A DNA stretch of 64,000 nucleotides from Acanthococcus lagerstroemiae (GCA_031841125.1 CM063114.1:6262001-6326000); one strand, 5' to 3'; numbered from the stretch's first letter, positions 42,618-53,524 are shown. Program-made: numbers and translations. Notes: a model not told the origin generated them from the sequence alone.

Positions 42618-44130
42618 AGCAGTGTTGTGCCTTAGATTACATGGCATCAAATACATCAGCATTCTACGTGTAAAATGAATGGTGTTGAATAGCTTGGAAT
42701 TGGTGTAGAATGTGTAGAATGCGTAAAATGTGTAAAATAGGCGTAAAATGAGTAAAATGCTCTGTAACTCAAACCAAAAAGCCAAAATAATTCAACTTTC
42801 AAAAAATTGATTTTTTGGGCTTTTTGACAGTGATGTCAGACAAAACGATTTTTTGTCATTTTGTCGGACGAGCATTTCACTTTTTTTTTTGTTATGTCAT
42901 GAGTTCTGTCATGTTACGAGTTTTGTCATTTTGTTTCTTCATAGTTTTGTTATGTCATGACAAAATTATGTTGTAATTTTATCATAATGCCAATACCTAT
43001 CAATTTACAGGTACCTATTTTTACATACAATCCAGTTCCACCAATCACCAATCTTATTCTAACACAGATTGCATACTCAGAGGCTAAAAAACTGATTAAC
43101 TGCAGACGACATGAATATATTATTCGTCATATTGTTACATCTCTGAGATTGTTGATTCGTATTCCCAATTACCTTCACTGTTATGCCGCATTTCTTTCCT
43201 TCTTCAGTTGATATACTACAAGTTGAAAAATTGGTGCTTTGATTGTAATTTGTAAGTGAAATACTGGTGATAGAGGTTGAGGGACATCCCATACTTGATT
43301 TAGGTAGATTCCAATTTTTCAGCTTCTTTTTTGACTTCTAATTTCTAATTATTCTAAACCAAACTGCTAACTGCTGAAGCTCCAGTCTAAAATTTTCCAA
43401 CTTTTAACTTTTCAACTTCAGTGTTTTGATGAACAAGGATAATTGAGATTCGAGAACTTCCTTTTGATACTACCGCAAACTGGACAGGAAAAGACAAACT
43501 TGCAATACTACAATTTCAAAAGAGAGACAATAGTATTCCATCATTCAGGGGAAAAAATCGCAAACTCCACCAAAATCAAAAGTGAAATGAGAGCCAGGCC
43601 AAATAACTGATAACACAAATTATTAATTGACTTCTGGCTTCCGTTGACTTGTGAAGTTTTGGCTGACCAGTTATTTAACAAAAAGTGTCCGGGAAAAAAG
43701 ACCTAATGTATGACTTAGTTTAGATACATTTCCTATGATACCACTTCATGTTCCTTCAGTCTTCCTTACTTTGTTACTTCTCGCTTCTTATTCTTTTCCA
43801 CCAACTTGCAACTTCACGCGACGACAAAATGTCATAAAATTTTTTTGTCATTTTGTTTTGTCATTGATTCAATTTTTTGTTATGTCATTTCCATTTTGTC
43901 GTATGACAAAACTGGTAAATGGTTTTGTCATTATAACAGAATTCCTCAAATTCAATTGTCATTTTGTCATTTTGTTTTGTTATGTCTAACAACACTGCTT
44001 TTTGGTTTGGATTATACAGCATTTTACTCATTTTACGCCTATTCTACGCATTTCACGCATTCTACGCATATTTTACTCATTTTACATCGAAAATGTAGAA
44101 TAGACATTTTACGTGTAAAATCCCATCGCT
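42618..44130. mobile_element. Palindromic GTAAAATG repeat, split by a hAT MITE
   Basis: The left arm (about 42660-42780) carries GTGTAGAATGCGTAAAATG, then GGCGTAAAATGAGTAAAATG; the right arm (about 44000-44125) carries the inverse CATTTTACTCATTTTACGCC, then TCTACGCATTTCACGCATTC. CAAACCAAAAAGCC / GGTTTGG pairs at the inner side. The arms were one palindromic element before hAT family A copy 2 inserted in the centre. Confidence 0.75.
42828..43997. mobile_element. hAT-type MITE, family A, copy 2 (inverted)
   Basis: Starts CAGTGATGTCAGACAAAACG and ends TGTCTAACAACACTG, with CTTTTTGA (42820-42827) and CTTTTTGG (43998-44005) as an 8-bp duplication with one mismatch. Its right end equals the left end of 32829-33717, so it lies in the opposite orientation. 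At 1170 bp it is about 280 bp longer than copy 1. TTTTGTCA arrays occupy both ends. No transposase. Confidence 0.9.
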
Positions 44131-44344
44131 AGTAGACAGGCAGGCACATGGGAGATGGAGGAAGACTGATAAACAGATAGACAGAGAAGCAAGCCGACGG
44201 ACAGAAAACAAGGGGTAAAAATGAATTTATTTTTATACAAAATAAAATATACTCAGAAATATCATCAGAATTTAACAGTTTCGTCTTCAGAAAGTTTTTT
44301 TCCCCCTCTCCAATAGCATGGAACTACTGTTGTTTACATACAGT

Positions 44345-44440
44345 CTTCTCTCCCTAGGGAGAGAAGCAATCTTTTCCTCCCTTGAGAGGGCAATGGCATT
44401 TCCCTTCCTAAAGAGGGAGGTAATGTTTCCCTCCCGCGAC
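44345..44440. repeat. Tandem GGGAGG hairpin units
   Basis: Opens with the perfect 22-bp palindrome CTTCTCTCCCTA / TAGGGAGAGAAG (44345-44366, centre between the halves), followed by two looser units of about 27 bp of the type TTTCCCTCCYTNAGAGGG, GGYAATG. Each unit can form its own small hairpin. Confidence 0.7.
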
Positions 44441-46575
44441 GATACTAATACTTTCGTTGAGTTTGCTGAGCTGAACCAACTGTTTCATAAAGTTTCACAT
44501 GGTTGTGTTGTTTAAAATTGATCATTACAAAATTGTGGATATCACAAACTACTGCAAAATTACGCGAGAATTAACAAATTGACGTTCACTTTTGACTTTC
44601 AATTTCTGAGTAGGTACATTTTGAATAAAATATTATACACAACAGAGTCGTGATGAAAGAGTTATCACTCATACGATTGCAGTACTAGTGAAAATGCTTA
44701 ATTTTCTCCCTCGTTGCGTAATATACTATTGTGTAATCGTACCAAAAAGGTGGTAACGGGCCTAGGGGTCAAAATAACCATTTATACTGATGCCGGTAAA
44801 CTGAAACAAACCTTTATGCCTTTATGAGAAGAAACAGCATATTTGAGCCTTTATTCAGGTGAATTCATTCCTCTTAGGGTTAGACAAGACTTGATTGCTT
44901 GGTCGACGAAATCGGTGAATCGAGTACGTAATTTAGCATTGGCAATTATTTCAAGTAAAGAACCGAAATCGCCAAGTGTGGAAACGATTCCAAAATTTAA
45001 AATTTGAAATCATTACTTTTTTTTTGCCATAGGGATCAAAATCGAGTTCTCCTTTCGAAATTGTTCCTCTTCACGTAAATCAGCTATTCATTATTAAAGT
45101 AAGCATAACACGAAAATCAAGCGAATTGAACTACTTCAAAACAAGTTATAATTTCAATTTAAGAGCTGGAAGGATGAAAAGAAAATCCGAATACGGGTTT
45201 GTATATCCTCCCGAAAGGGAATTACAATATCTCGCGGCTCTTAAAAAAAATATCATTTTCATCGTCCGGAAAAATATCGTTTCTTTCGAGTTGGTTCCCC
45301 TTTATGTTATTTTCTTGTATTTTCTTCCTCCTCAAGATTACTTCAAGTGACTGTTTGCAAATAAAACAAAATAAAAAGATTCCCTGCGTAGATCGGGTAG
45401 GATATTACACTTTAAATTTTATCTACGACCTGGGTGAAGTGTACAGCTCACGTTAGTGCAGTATGTTTTCAAATTTTGCCAAATTGGTTAGGTGCAAATT
45501 GCAAGGGTGCTGATACGTGACAATTTTATACGACGGAAATTGACGTGAGTTTGATTGGCTCGGTGCAAACTACGCTGCTGTCTGAATAAAATGGTGTATG
45601 AAAAGTTGTGTTCAGTTGAAAAATAAAGGTTGTGTTTCATTTTTCAATTTCTGTTATCACCTTTATGTAATTTTCTATACCGAAAACCATAAATACGGTG
45701 GTCGCAGCAGCTGTCATTCCGACACCTGAGCTGATATAAGTTGTTATAAGAACACCCTGAAGCATGCATACAATATTCATAACCGAAATATAGTTTAAGT
45801 TGCCTTGTTTTCACGGGAGTATGAAAGATGGTTCAGTACCGCCCTCGTAGTCAATAGTGCGTCATGTCAACATACACATGACCATTGATTCAACACCCTT
45901 ACAACTCGTTAATGGATTTACAACTTAATACCATTCATCAGTTGTCGAGGAATTCTTCACTTTCGCTAATTGACGATACCATATGGAAAAACCTCTTTTC
46001 GTGCAGCAAAAGCTCAAACAATTCTTCTTCTCTTTTCTGTTACGTCCTTTATAAAGAGGTAGAAAGATAATAAATTTCAAACGAGTGCTCCCTTCTGCAA
46101 TATTATTTCATGACACTCTCATTATACAATATTTGTCAATTAACTGTTTCGTCCATCGAATTAATACAACACATCGAAGCGTGCTTTGATCAGTGTCTAA
46201 CGAGAGTGCGAGAAAATAAACCCTAATATAGTTCTAAGTCATTCACAATCATCGAAACTACACCAAAATTAAGCATTCGAAGCACGCAAAAGCCCTTTTG
46301 TTCAGCCAAACAAAAATCTCTCTATTGCAGGTAAGAAACGTCTTAATTAAAACTGAAGGTAAATATGAAGTTCGCAATCCAGCTTCGTATAGCTGTTTGA
46401 GGTCGTTAAAGGTATTTTCCAGTTTAATTACACTCGGCTTTTTCGTACTTTTAAGTAGGCTTGGCTAAAAATAAATAAAGTGAAAAAGTCGGCTTCGACA
46501 GCGTATGCTTCAGCATTTTACACACCTTTTACCATTACGCATTCTAGTTTCCAATAGTATGTTTCGTAATATACA
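44441..46575. other. Intergenic DNA, nothing recognised
   Basis: AT-rich, short frames only. No repeat or RNA gene identified. Confidence 0.4.
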
Positions 46576-46669
46576 AATACTTGATGTTTAGTGTCCATTT
46601 TGGAGAGTGAGTGAACTTGGCAATATTCCTTTTGTAGGGTGTGCCAATTCACTTTTCCTTCTTCTGTAT

Positions 46670-46720
46670 TCCAGAGTGCTTTCGGCTGTTATGCAATCAT
46701 CAGTGGAGTACCCTAAATGA
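46670..46720 (-). ncRNA. Hammerhead-ribozyme-like core in the Penelope terminal repeat
   Basis: In RT-sense orientation the terminal repeat contains CTGATGA (46697-46703), a short potential stem-loop TTGCATAACAGCC, then GAAA (46680-46683). CUGAUGA...GAAA is the hammerhead core, and Penelope terminal repeats are known to carry such motifs. The inverted 5' copy has CTGATGA at 47822 and GAAA at 47842 with a better GGC/GCC stem II. Stems I and III were not resolved, so activity is unproven. Confidence 0.45.
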
Positions 46721-46896
46721 GACTTGTCTCTTGTGGTCCTGTAGTTCTAGTCGAGGGTAGTACCGTATGGTGAGCCTGTTTAGTCTTGCGTTCCTATTGG
46801 TTGTCTGTGAATATGCAGTCTGTCCAATCAGTGGTTATGTTATTGGTTGTGCTTGATTGGTTGCAGTAGTGTGCAGTCTGTCCATCGTGGGGTTAT

Positions 46897-47808
46897 TTAG
46901 TGAAGTTCCTGGAAGTTAGTTGTTGTATTTATTAGATTGTTCTGTTTTGTTTTTGCCTCTATTATTTCTAGTTCTTTTAATTTTATTTTTCTTGTGTTGT
47001 TTTCTGTGTGTAGGATTTTGTACTTTTCTGTCAATTTGACATTGTTGTGTCCCTGGTCATTGCAGTGTTTTCCAAACAGTGATTTGTCATCATTTAGCTT
47101 CTGTGATTTTTCGTGTTCTTTGATTCTGGTTGCGAATTTTCTGCCTGTTTCTCCAATGTAGGTCATGTCACAGTGTTCACAGTCCAGTCTGTATACTCCG
47201 CTGCTGTTGTTTCTGTCCTTTGCTTCTGTTTTGTCATTGCCTATTTGTTTGATTAGAGGTGGTCTGTTTTTGATTCCGAATTTTATGTTGTATTGATTGA
47301 AGATTTTTTGTATTTTGTATGTGTATGTTCCTGTGAATGGTATTGCTCCTGCGTATTTGTCTGTTTTTGTGGTTATTGGTGCGGTGTCTGTGTTTTTTGG
47401 TTGTGTTATTTTGTTAATTATTCTGTCTACTGTTTGTGGTTGGTATTTGTTGTTAATTGCTATTTGTTTAATTTTGTTAATTTCTGTTGTTCTGAGGTTG
47501 TTGTCTTTTAGTATGTTGACTGCTCTGTGGCAGTAGTTGTGTAGTGCTGCCATTTTGTGTTTTTGATGGTGAAATGAGTCTTTGGGTATTATTGCGTCAG
47601 TGTGGGTGGGTTTTCTGTAGATGCTGTACTGTATCTTGTTGTTTTTTATTTGTATTGTAAGGTCGAGGTAGTTAATGGTCTTATTGCCTTTTTCCATTGT
47701 GAACTTTATGTTGTTGTTTATGCTATTTGTCTCTGTGAGGAATTGGTCTAGTTGTCTGTCTGTTCCTGTCCAGATGATCAATATGTCGTCTACATATCGT
47801 AGTCTCAT
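46897..47808 (-). pseudogene. Penelope-like RT/GIY-YIG endonuclease, N-terminally truncated (303 aa)
   Basis: Uninterrupted frame beginning MRLRYVDDILIIW: the RT catalytic YVDD is at residues 5-8, so all RT motifs before it are absent. The Met comes from the terminal repeat at the truncation junction. Then NYLDLTIQI and YSIYRKPTHTDAII (RT thumb, Penelope type), a Lys-rich linker, and a GIY-YIG nuclease: GVYRLDCEHC (204-213), TYIG (216-219), R228 and the KELEIIEA helix (Glu near 279-281). The CX2C and later H/C residues fit the Penelope variant. In intact elements this nuclease nicks target DNA for reverse transcription. The nuclease half looks undamaged. Confidence 0.92.
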
Positions 47809-48118
47809 TTAGGGTACTCCACTGATGATGGCATAACAGCCGAAAGCGCTCTGAAATACAGAAGAAGGAAAAGTGAATTGGCACACCCTACAAAAGGAAT
47901 ACTTGATGTTTGTTGTCCACATCAAATTCTATGCCATATTTGACACCAGTTCTCGCTCTTTTACAAGCCAAGTAGCTATTCGATGAATCAAACATACTTA
48001 GGTAATTAATTTTTCATGATAACTTTGGGTCACTACAATTTGGAGGCAATTACATTTTTCTCAAAAATGAGATTTCGATATCATTATAAAGGTAGTTGTT
48101 TCAGACCAAACACTGAGG

Positions 48119-48225
48119 ACTGCGGCGGTTGGACGAGGCGCGAAGCGCCGAGCAAGGCCGGAACGAGCGAACGAGTGACAGCGGGGAGGGGGGCCGCGAA
48201 GAGGCCAGGGGGCAAAGCCCCCTAG
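48119..48225 (+). mobile_element. GC-rich Helitron-like 3' end
   Basis: Abruptly GC-rich, with consecutive small hairpins: GGCGCGAAGCGCC, GGCC..GCGAAGAGGCC and GGGGGCAAAGCCCCC (48208-48222). The last is followed by CTAG (48222-48225) and T. A terminal hairpin and CTRR before T is the Helitron 3' signature. The 5' end was not located, so the extent is only the recognisable part. Confidence 0.5.
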
Positions 48226-51105
48226 TTATCGATTATTGTCATTTTGCCCGCCAAGCCTCGTATGTCCATTGAAATCATTCCTGTCAATAATTATTGTCAT
48301 TGGTAGCCGATGAGATTATTGTTGGTATTGGCAATGGATATCTATATCAACTGCCGTTCTTAAAGAATCTCATAGCAGTTGTAAATTGTAATTTTCAATT
48401 ATTGTCGTTTAGATCCCCAAGCTTCGTATATGCCCATTGAAATTTTTTCTCTCAAATTATTGATTTGAAATGATGAAAAGTGCGAACGATCAGACCAGCA
48501 ATCTTTTTATGTTTTTCTGTGTTGCTGACAGACTGTGAAAGGCGTTGGTTTTTTGTTTTTTTTTCATAAGTGAATTAACGCGCTGGCTCGTGACGATTTT
48601 TCCCTCTGTGAGCCATGAAATGATTATAGATTTTCCCCCCGTTTTTCAGTCATATTTGTTTTCACATTGTTATGTAAATTGTTTTTTTATTCCGCAGATT
48701 AAACCGAATTACCTTTTACGCTTCGGTCTTAAAGGATTCCGCGGGTGAATAATCAAATAAACCGTATAGACTAGTCGTAATGTTACAAGGGCCTATTTTA
48801 TAGTTCCATTTTTTTCCTCATTACTTCCGTTATGTATTACTGAAAATATTTTAATTGCTCTGTATCGAGGATTTTCTTCAGATCCAGACGTAACCTTTTT
48901 TGTGGAACAACTATGTTATTATTTATATGTTTGAAAATAAAAAATTGAAATTAAAAAATTATTTTTATTGCAGGGGAGACGGTTCGATTCATTTGTTTGG
49001 AATGCGACCGAAGTTTTAAAAATCCAACTGGGAATATTTTATATTCTTATAATCCTCCTGCAGCCGAGTTCCTATACCTATGGTACACTCTGCATTAGTT
49101 CAGTTAATGCTTTCTAGCAGATTTTTCAAATAATTTGGACTATTATTGTTTTCCCCCCCTTTTTTCATGTTGAACACTGATCGGCGAACATTCCTTTTTG
49201 GAGGTCTACATCTGTATACCGATTTGAGAGCGGGAATTGAGTTCGTGGAAATTGATGAAATAAAATGAAACGTAGGAGTGAAATAGAAAATGTCGACGAA
49301 TAAACGCACCAGAAGGAATCGGATTAATATTTGATCGAGTAGTTTTTGTCTCCAGGGATGAACCTGAATGTCATTTGCGGTCGCACAAATCATCGTCATT
49401 ACGTGTGCCATTGTGGAGAAGTGGTTTATATGAGCCACCTCGGCGGTGAGATATCGACTGTAGGTAGTCGCGTCGTTAACACCTCGTCTTTGAGTTTTAA
49501 CGAGTTTATCGATTTTACTCACTCTTTTGGCCTCACCCCGGACCCATAGGGATGGCTGATGAAGTTTCCGTACCTTAATTATTATACCAATTTCGGGTGT
49601 ACTTTTGCGCCCACTCGTTAAAAACGTACATTTGTCGTAATCATACCTCATTTTTAGTTCGAGTCTTGAAAAATACCAGCCTTAATTTTAATTTACCGAA
49701 GAAGCCTCTTTCAAGTTAATTAAAACATATTCCACTGCCGGCTAATTCGACGAAGTTCCATCGTTTGTTTTAATAAGTTATTTACTTTTCTTCCAGCGGT
49801 TTCTAAATGGAAATTTCAAATTTCAGTAGCTCCTTTAAATGTACACGAGAGCGGAAGACTGACTTTCGAATTTTGGGTTTCTCGTCAAACGGAAGAATTT
49901 AGTTTCTTGTTTACCTGCCGCTGGTTAGGGCTCTGGTATTCTCAGCAGTAGGGCACCAGAGCGAGAAAGCACGTCCCTTCGTCTGAGGTTCTAGGATTAG
50001 GTAATAATCTCTCTGCATTTAATAGGTCATCTTCAAGGACAAGGAGAGAATTCTGATCTTACATATTGATGTCCCGTTTGCCAGTTACTAACTCTCCGAT
50101 TCTTTGGTCAAATTTCAGCCTTATATATTATCCTCCGCATCAGCCATCTACAAGAAAATACAATAAAATACTGTAGCGAGGGGCTGTTTGGGAATCATGG
50201 GACTATTTGAGAAAGTCGTATTTTTCTCGCAAGATCGTGGTACTGACTAAACTAGATACGAAGAAATTTGAATGCGGGGGGGGGGGCATGTAGAAGGCGT
50301 CTTAGTCCACCGTTGTCATACGTGAGTGCCTAGTCTAGGTGTTTGGAAAATAATTCAGTGTTATCAGAACATTCGAAAAACTGACCTAGCGGAAGACCTT
50401 TCTGAAAGTGACTCAGTTTTGTGGCATGAAACCTGAAATCGTTGTTTACATGCTATCATAATATGTAAAAAACGGCAGGAAATCGATTGCTGGTAAAAGT
50501 AAACGCGTACCTCTTAAAACTTGCGAGATATTTACAAGTTTATAGAATGGGGAGCTGAGAACTGTGAACTGAACTGAGCTGGAAATGAGAACAGAAGAGA
50601 AGAACTGTAGTCGCGCAGGGCGCAGCAAAGATCAAGATCAATGAGCACATGGCCGGAGTTACAGTTTTCGCTCAAGTATACCCCTGACTGGAAGAAAAAT
50701 ATATTTCCATGGAAATGTCCACCATTGAATTCGTGTCGGAGGAGCGTTACTGGCGTAATCGAAGTGAACATGATAGATAAAGTAAAAATTGAGGATATGA
50801 GCAAATTTTCCTATAATATCAGGAGTAAAATAACACAAGGTGGAAGGTGTAAAAGGAATATTAGTAGTCAGTTGTGTCGCGTGGTGCTCTTTCCCAGGTG
50901 TTCAACTGGCGGGTCTGCGCCCCCCTTCCCTCCACAAAAAAATCAGTAGTATCAAAAACTTATGATCAGTATCAGCATGTATAAATGATGAGTGTCAATG
51001 AAAAATGAAGTTGCATCCACCCACTCACCACATAGCATGCGCATGCGCTTCAGAAGCGTTTATTTTTGCTGGTGAACACCCTGCCATTTAAATTAACGAA
51101 GTCTC
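48226..51105. other. Intergenic DNA, nothing recognised
   Basis: A 183-codon frame on the minus strand (49100-49651) has no recognisable domain and is not called. A G12 run lies near 50276. No RNA gene seen. Confidence 0.4.
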
Positions 51106-51109
51106 CGTT

Positions 51110-51655
51110 TCACTCTGCACGGTCTTCATTGCAAACGCAACTGTGACAAGGGCGAAGAGAATGTGCAATGTTGTTAGTGAACATCCTATGCGATTCTCAT
51201 AGTAAGTGTGACAAAGATAACGCCGTACTGCATTAAGACCAACAAGAGTGTGCAATGTTGTTCGTGAACATCCTATGCGGGTCCCATAATAAGCGTGACA
51301 AAGATAACGCCTCTGCATTAAGACCGACGAGAGTGTGCAATGTTGCTTGTGAACATCCTACGCAATTCCCATAGTAAGTGTGACAAAGATAACGCCCCTG
51401 CATTCAGACTGATAAGAGTGTGCAACGTTGTTAGTGAACATCCTACGCGATTCCCCCATAGTAAGTGTGACAAAGATAACAACTCTGCATTAAGACCAAT
51501 GAGAGTGTGCAATGTTGCTAGTGAACATCCTACGCGATTCCCATAGTAAGTGTGACAAAGATAATGCCACTGCATTCAGAATGATAAGAGTGTGCAATGT
51601 TGCCAGTGAACATGTCCTATGTGATTTCCATAGTATGTGACAAAGATAAGAACCG
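51110..51655. repeat. 85-bp minisatellite, about six units
   Basis: Units of 84-87 bp begin at GTGTGCAATGTTGYTNGTGA (51162, 51249, 51333, 51419, 51505, 51591) and include AACATCCTACGCGATTCCCA, TAGTAAGTGTGACAAAGATA and CTGCATTAAGACC. The units differ by a few bases and short indels. Open frames on both strands exist only because the units lack stops; no protein is supported. Confidence 0.93.
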
Positions 51656-51939
51656 CGCGAAGCGCAAAGAGAAATATTCCGGATAATTTTCAATTTTTTG
51701 AAGTTATATTTTGTATTTTAATCAAAATTTAAATCTTTCCTTGTTTCTGGGATTTTTGTTGTAAGACAAAAATTAAGTGGGTGTGCAGTAAACACCTTGA
51801 ACACCCAGACATGACGCCACTGTTAGTAGTAGAATAGCACAAGCTACTAACTTTCTTCACTCATGACCACTGTGAAATAGAAAAATAATCGGGGACGTAT
51901 TGTAGGGTTTTTCTGGAGAGGGGGAGCGAGACCAAAATA

Positions 51940-52190
51940 GTGAAAGTCTCAATTGACTCAACTCAAAATGTCCAAGTATCGAAGCAAAACAAAACAAAAA
52001 CCATTTTTGACTTATTAGATTTTCCCAACTGACTGAACTCAAATTTCCAACTATCAAAGCAACAAAAAAACCTTCCGACTTGTTGAATTTTCCTCACTTC
52101 TCAACTCAATTCCCAAAAATCAAAGCCAAAAAAAGAATATAACCAAAAAAACTTTTTAACTTGTCGGATTTTCCCATCTCCGTCGAACTG
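51940..52190. repeat. Degenerate 70-80-bp tandem repeat, three units
   Basis: Each unit starts AACTCAAWNTKYCCAA, continues with ATCAAAGCAAAACAAAA and ends GACTTGTTGGATTTTCCCA. Starts are near 51960, 52035 and 52103. One further unit lies at 59035-59150. Confidence 0.75.
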
Positions 52191-52617
52191 AAATGGTGAA
52201 TCTTCCCAAAACTGTCAAATGAAAAATTCCTACAGGGGGTGAATTGCCCCCCCCCATCGGTACGTCCCTAAAAAAATCAAGAAATTCAAAATCAAGATCA
52301 CACTTCGCCTGTGAAGAACAGGTAAACGACACTCACACTGTTTCTGGATTAACTTGCACCAAAACTAGGATCGTGTAGCGTTCGGTTGGCATTACGTGAC
52401 GTAATCGCTACAGGGTGCACATCGAGGTACCGTTTTTCATGCAACTCAAATTACATGCGTTATTTCTTCTTTTCTATGGATTTTTTAAGAATTCTGCTCC
52501 GGCAGTAGTTTTCTCTATTCTTCGTACTAAGCGCCTACACAATATAACGCGATTCTAAAATTTTGTCTGCGACCCTAATCAAAAACAAATCTGGACATCA
52601 AAAAACTATTTCTGAAA

Positions 52618-53060
52618 ACTTATGTTTGAAGGGTTGCGTTTGTATGGATGTGAAACTTGGACTATAGGAAAACCAGAGAAGAGAAGGAGCGAAAAGCTTT
52701 TGAAATGTGATGCTATATAGGCGGATACTTAATATCAAATGGACGGATAAGTTAAGAAATGAGGAAATACTTAACAGAGTGGCAGGTAAAATAGATATTT
52801 AGAATTGTTTGAAGATAAGGAAAGATAAACTAACAGGGCATAACTTGAGGCACCCAGGAATAATATCACTCCTGCTAGAAGAAAGGGTGGAAGGAAAGAA
52901 CTGAGCAGATTGGCAAAGATTCCAGTATGTTCAACAGCTAATCGAGGATGTCAAATGTAAGAGTTATTAGGAAATGAAAGAACTTTTGCACAAGATAGGG
53001 AGAAATGGGGAGCTGTATCAAACCGGTCGTAAGACTAATAACTGTATCATCATCATATTA
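52618..53060 (+). pseudogene. LINE ORF2 C-terminal remnant
   Basis: Broken frames read LRLYGCETWTIGKPEKRR, then, after a frameshift, YRRILNIKWTDKLRNEEIL, RVAGKID, IRKDKLTGHNLRHPGI and LLLEERVEG. The order LYGCE.WT, RRxLxIxWTD, RNEE(V/I)L, GHxLRH is the usual end of RTE/CR1-like insect LINE ORF2. Sequence ends in an (ATC)n run near 53047. Several stops; inactive. Confidence 0.82.
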
Positions 53061-53339
53061 TACTAAACATGGTCTGGTTTTCTTTTGAATTTATAAAAAG
53101 ATCTATGGTCATTATTTTGTGAAATGTACGGAGCAAAATGTACTATTGGGCGGGGGGGGGGGGTTAACCACCTCCAAATATTTTGGCAGTCAGCAGATTT
53201 TGAAACTGTTCAGTTGAACTTTTCATTTTCTAAGAACGTTTGTTTGTTTGTTTTGGATTTTCGTAGGTGCTTTCTTTTGACTAATGCTTTAGAAAAGAGG
53301 TTCTCAACCAGATTTAAACTTTTTATTTTACTTACTTTG

Positions 53340-53491
53340 GGCATTCACATAAATCTACCTTGGTCTTTTTCGTTATCAGTAGGATCACAATTAGGCTCCT
53401 CTACACTCGTTATCCCTCGAAATTGGAGGGCGATGGTATTGGAACTCACTTAAGCCCACGGTCTAGATGACCCGCAAAGCGGGTCAGCTAG
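53340..53491 (+). mobile_element. Helitron-like 3' end
   Basis: The lead-in CCACGGTCTAGA is followed by the hairpin TGACCCGCAAAGCGGGTCA (53468-53486), then GCTAG and T. A GC-rich hairpin a few bases before CTAG|T is the Helitron terminus. The related, decayed terminus at 7922-7953 supports a family. The 5' start is unknown, so the left boundary is arbitrary. Confidence 0.6.
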
Positions 53492-53524
53492 TAAATAAAT
53501 AAAAATAAATAAATACCAAAGTGT

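Larger units (their letters stand above)
46597..47898 (-). mobile_element. Penelope-like element, 5'-truncated, with inverted ends
   Basis: A GIY-YIG-containing Penelope-type frame lies between two inverted copies of about 95-110 bp (46625-46734 and 47803-47898; outer ends ATTCCTTTTGTAGGGTGTGC and its inverse). Near-identical 20-mers beginning ATACTTGATGTTT flank the insert (46577-46596 and 47899-47918, two mismatches), a plausible target duplication. Penelope elements often carry an inverted partial copy of their terminal repeat at a truncated 5' end; that is the layout here. Confidence 0.9.

Noticed and set aside
49360..49560. A spliced exon after TTTTTGTCTCCAG at 49.35 kb
   Set aside because: The acceptor-like site looks fair, but the following frames either have stops or no recognisable protein sequence.
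49100..49651. 183-codon open frame on the minus strand
   Set aside because: No recognisable domain, no low-stop bias on neighbouring frames and no sign of splice structure or homology; in 64 kb of AT-rich DNA one chance frame of this length is possible.
51088..51693. Open frames with YLCHTYYGNR-like peptides across 51.1-51.7 kb
   Set aside because: They are translations of the 85-bp minisatellite in shifting frames.
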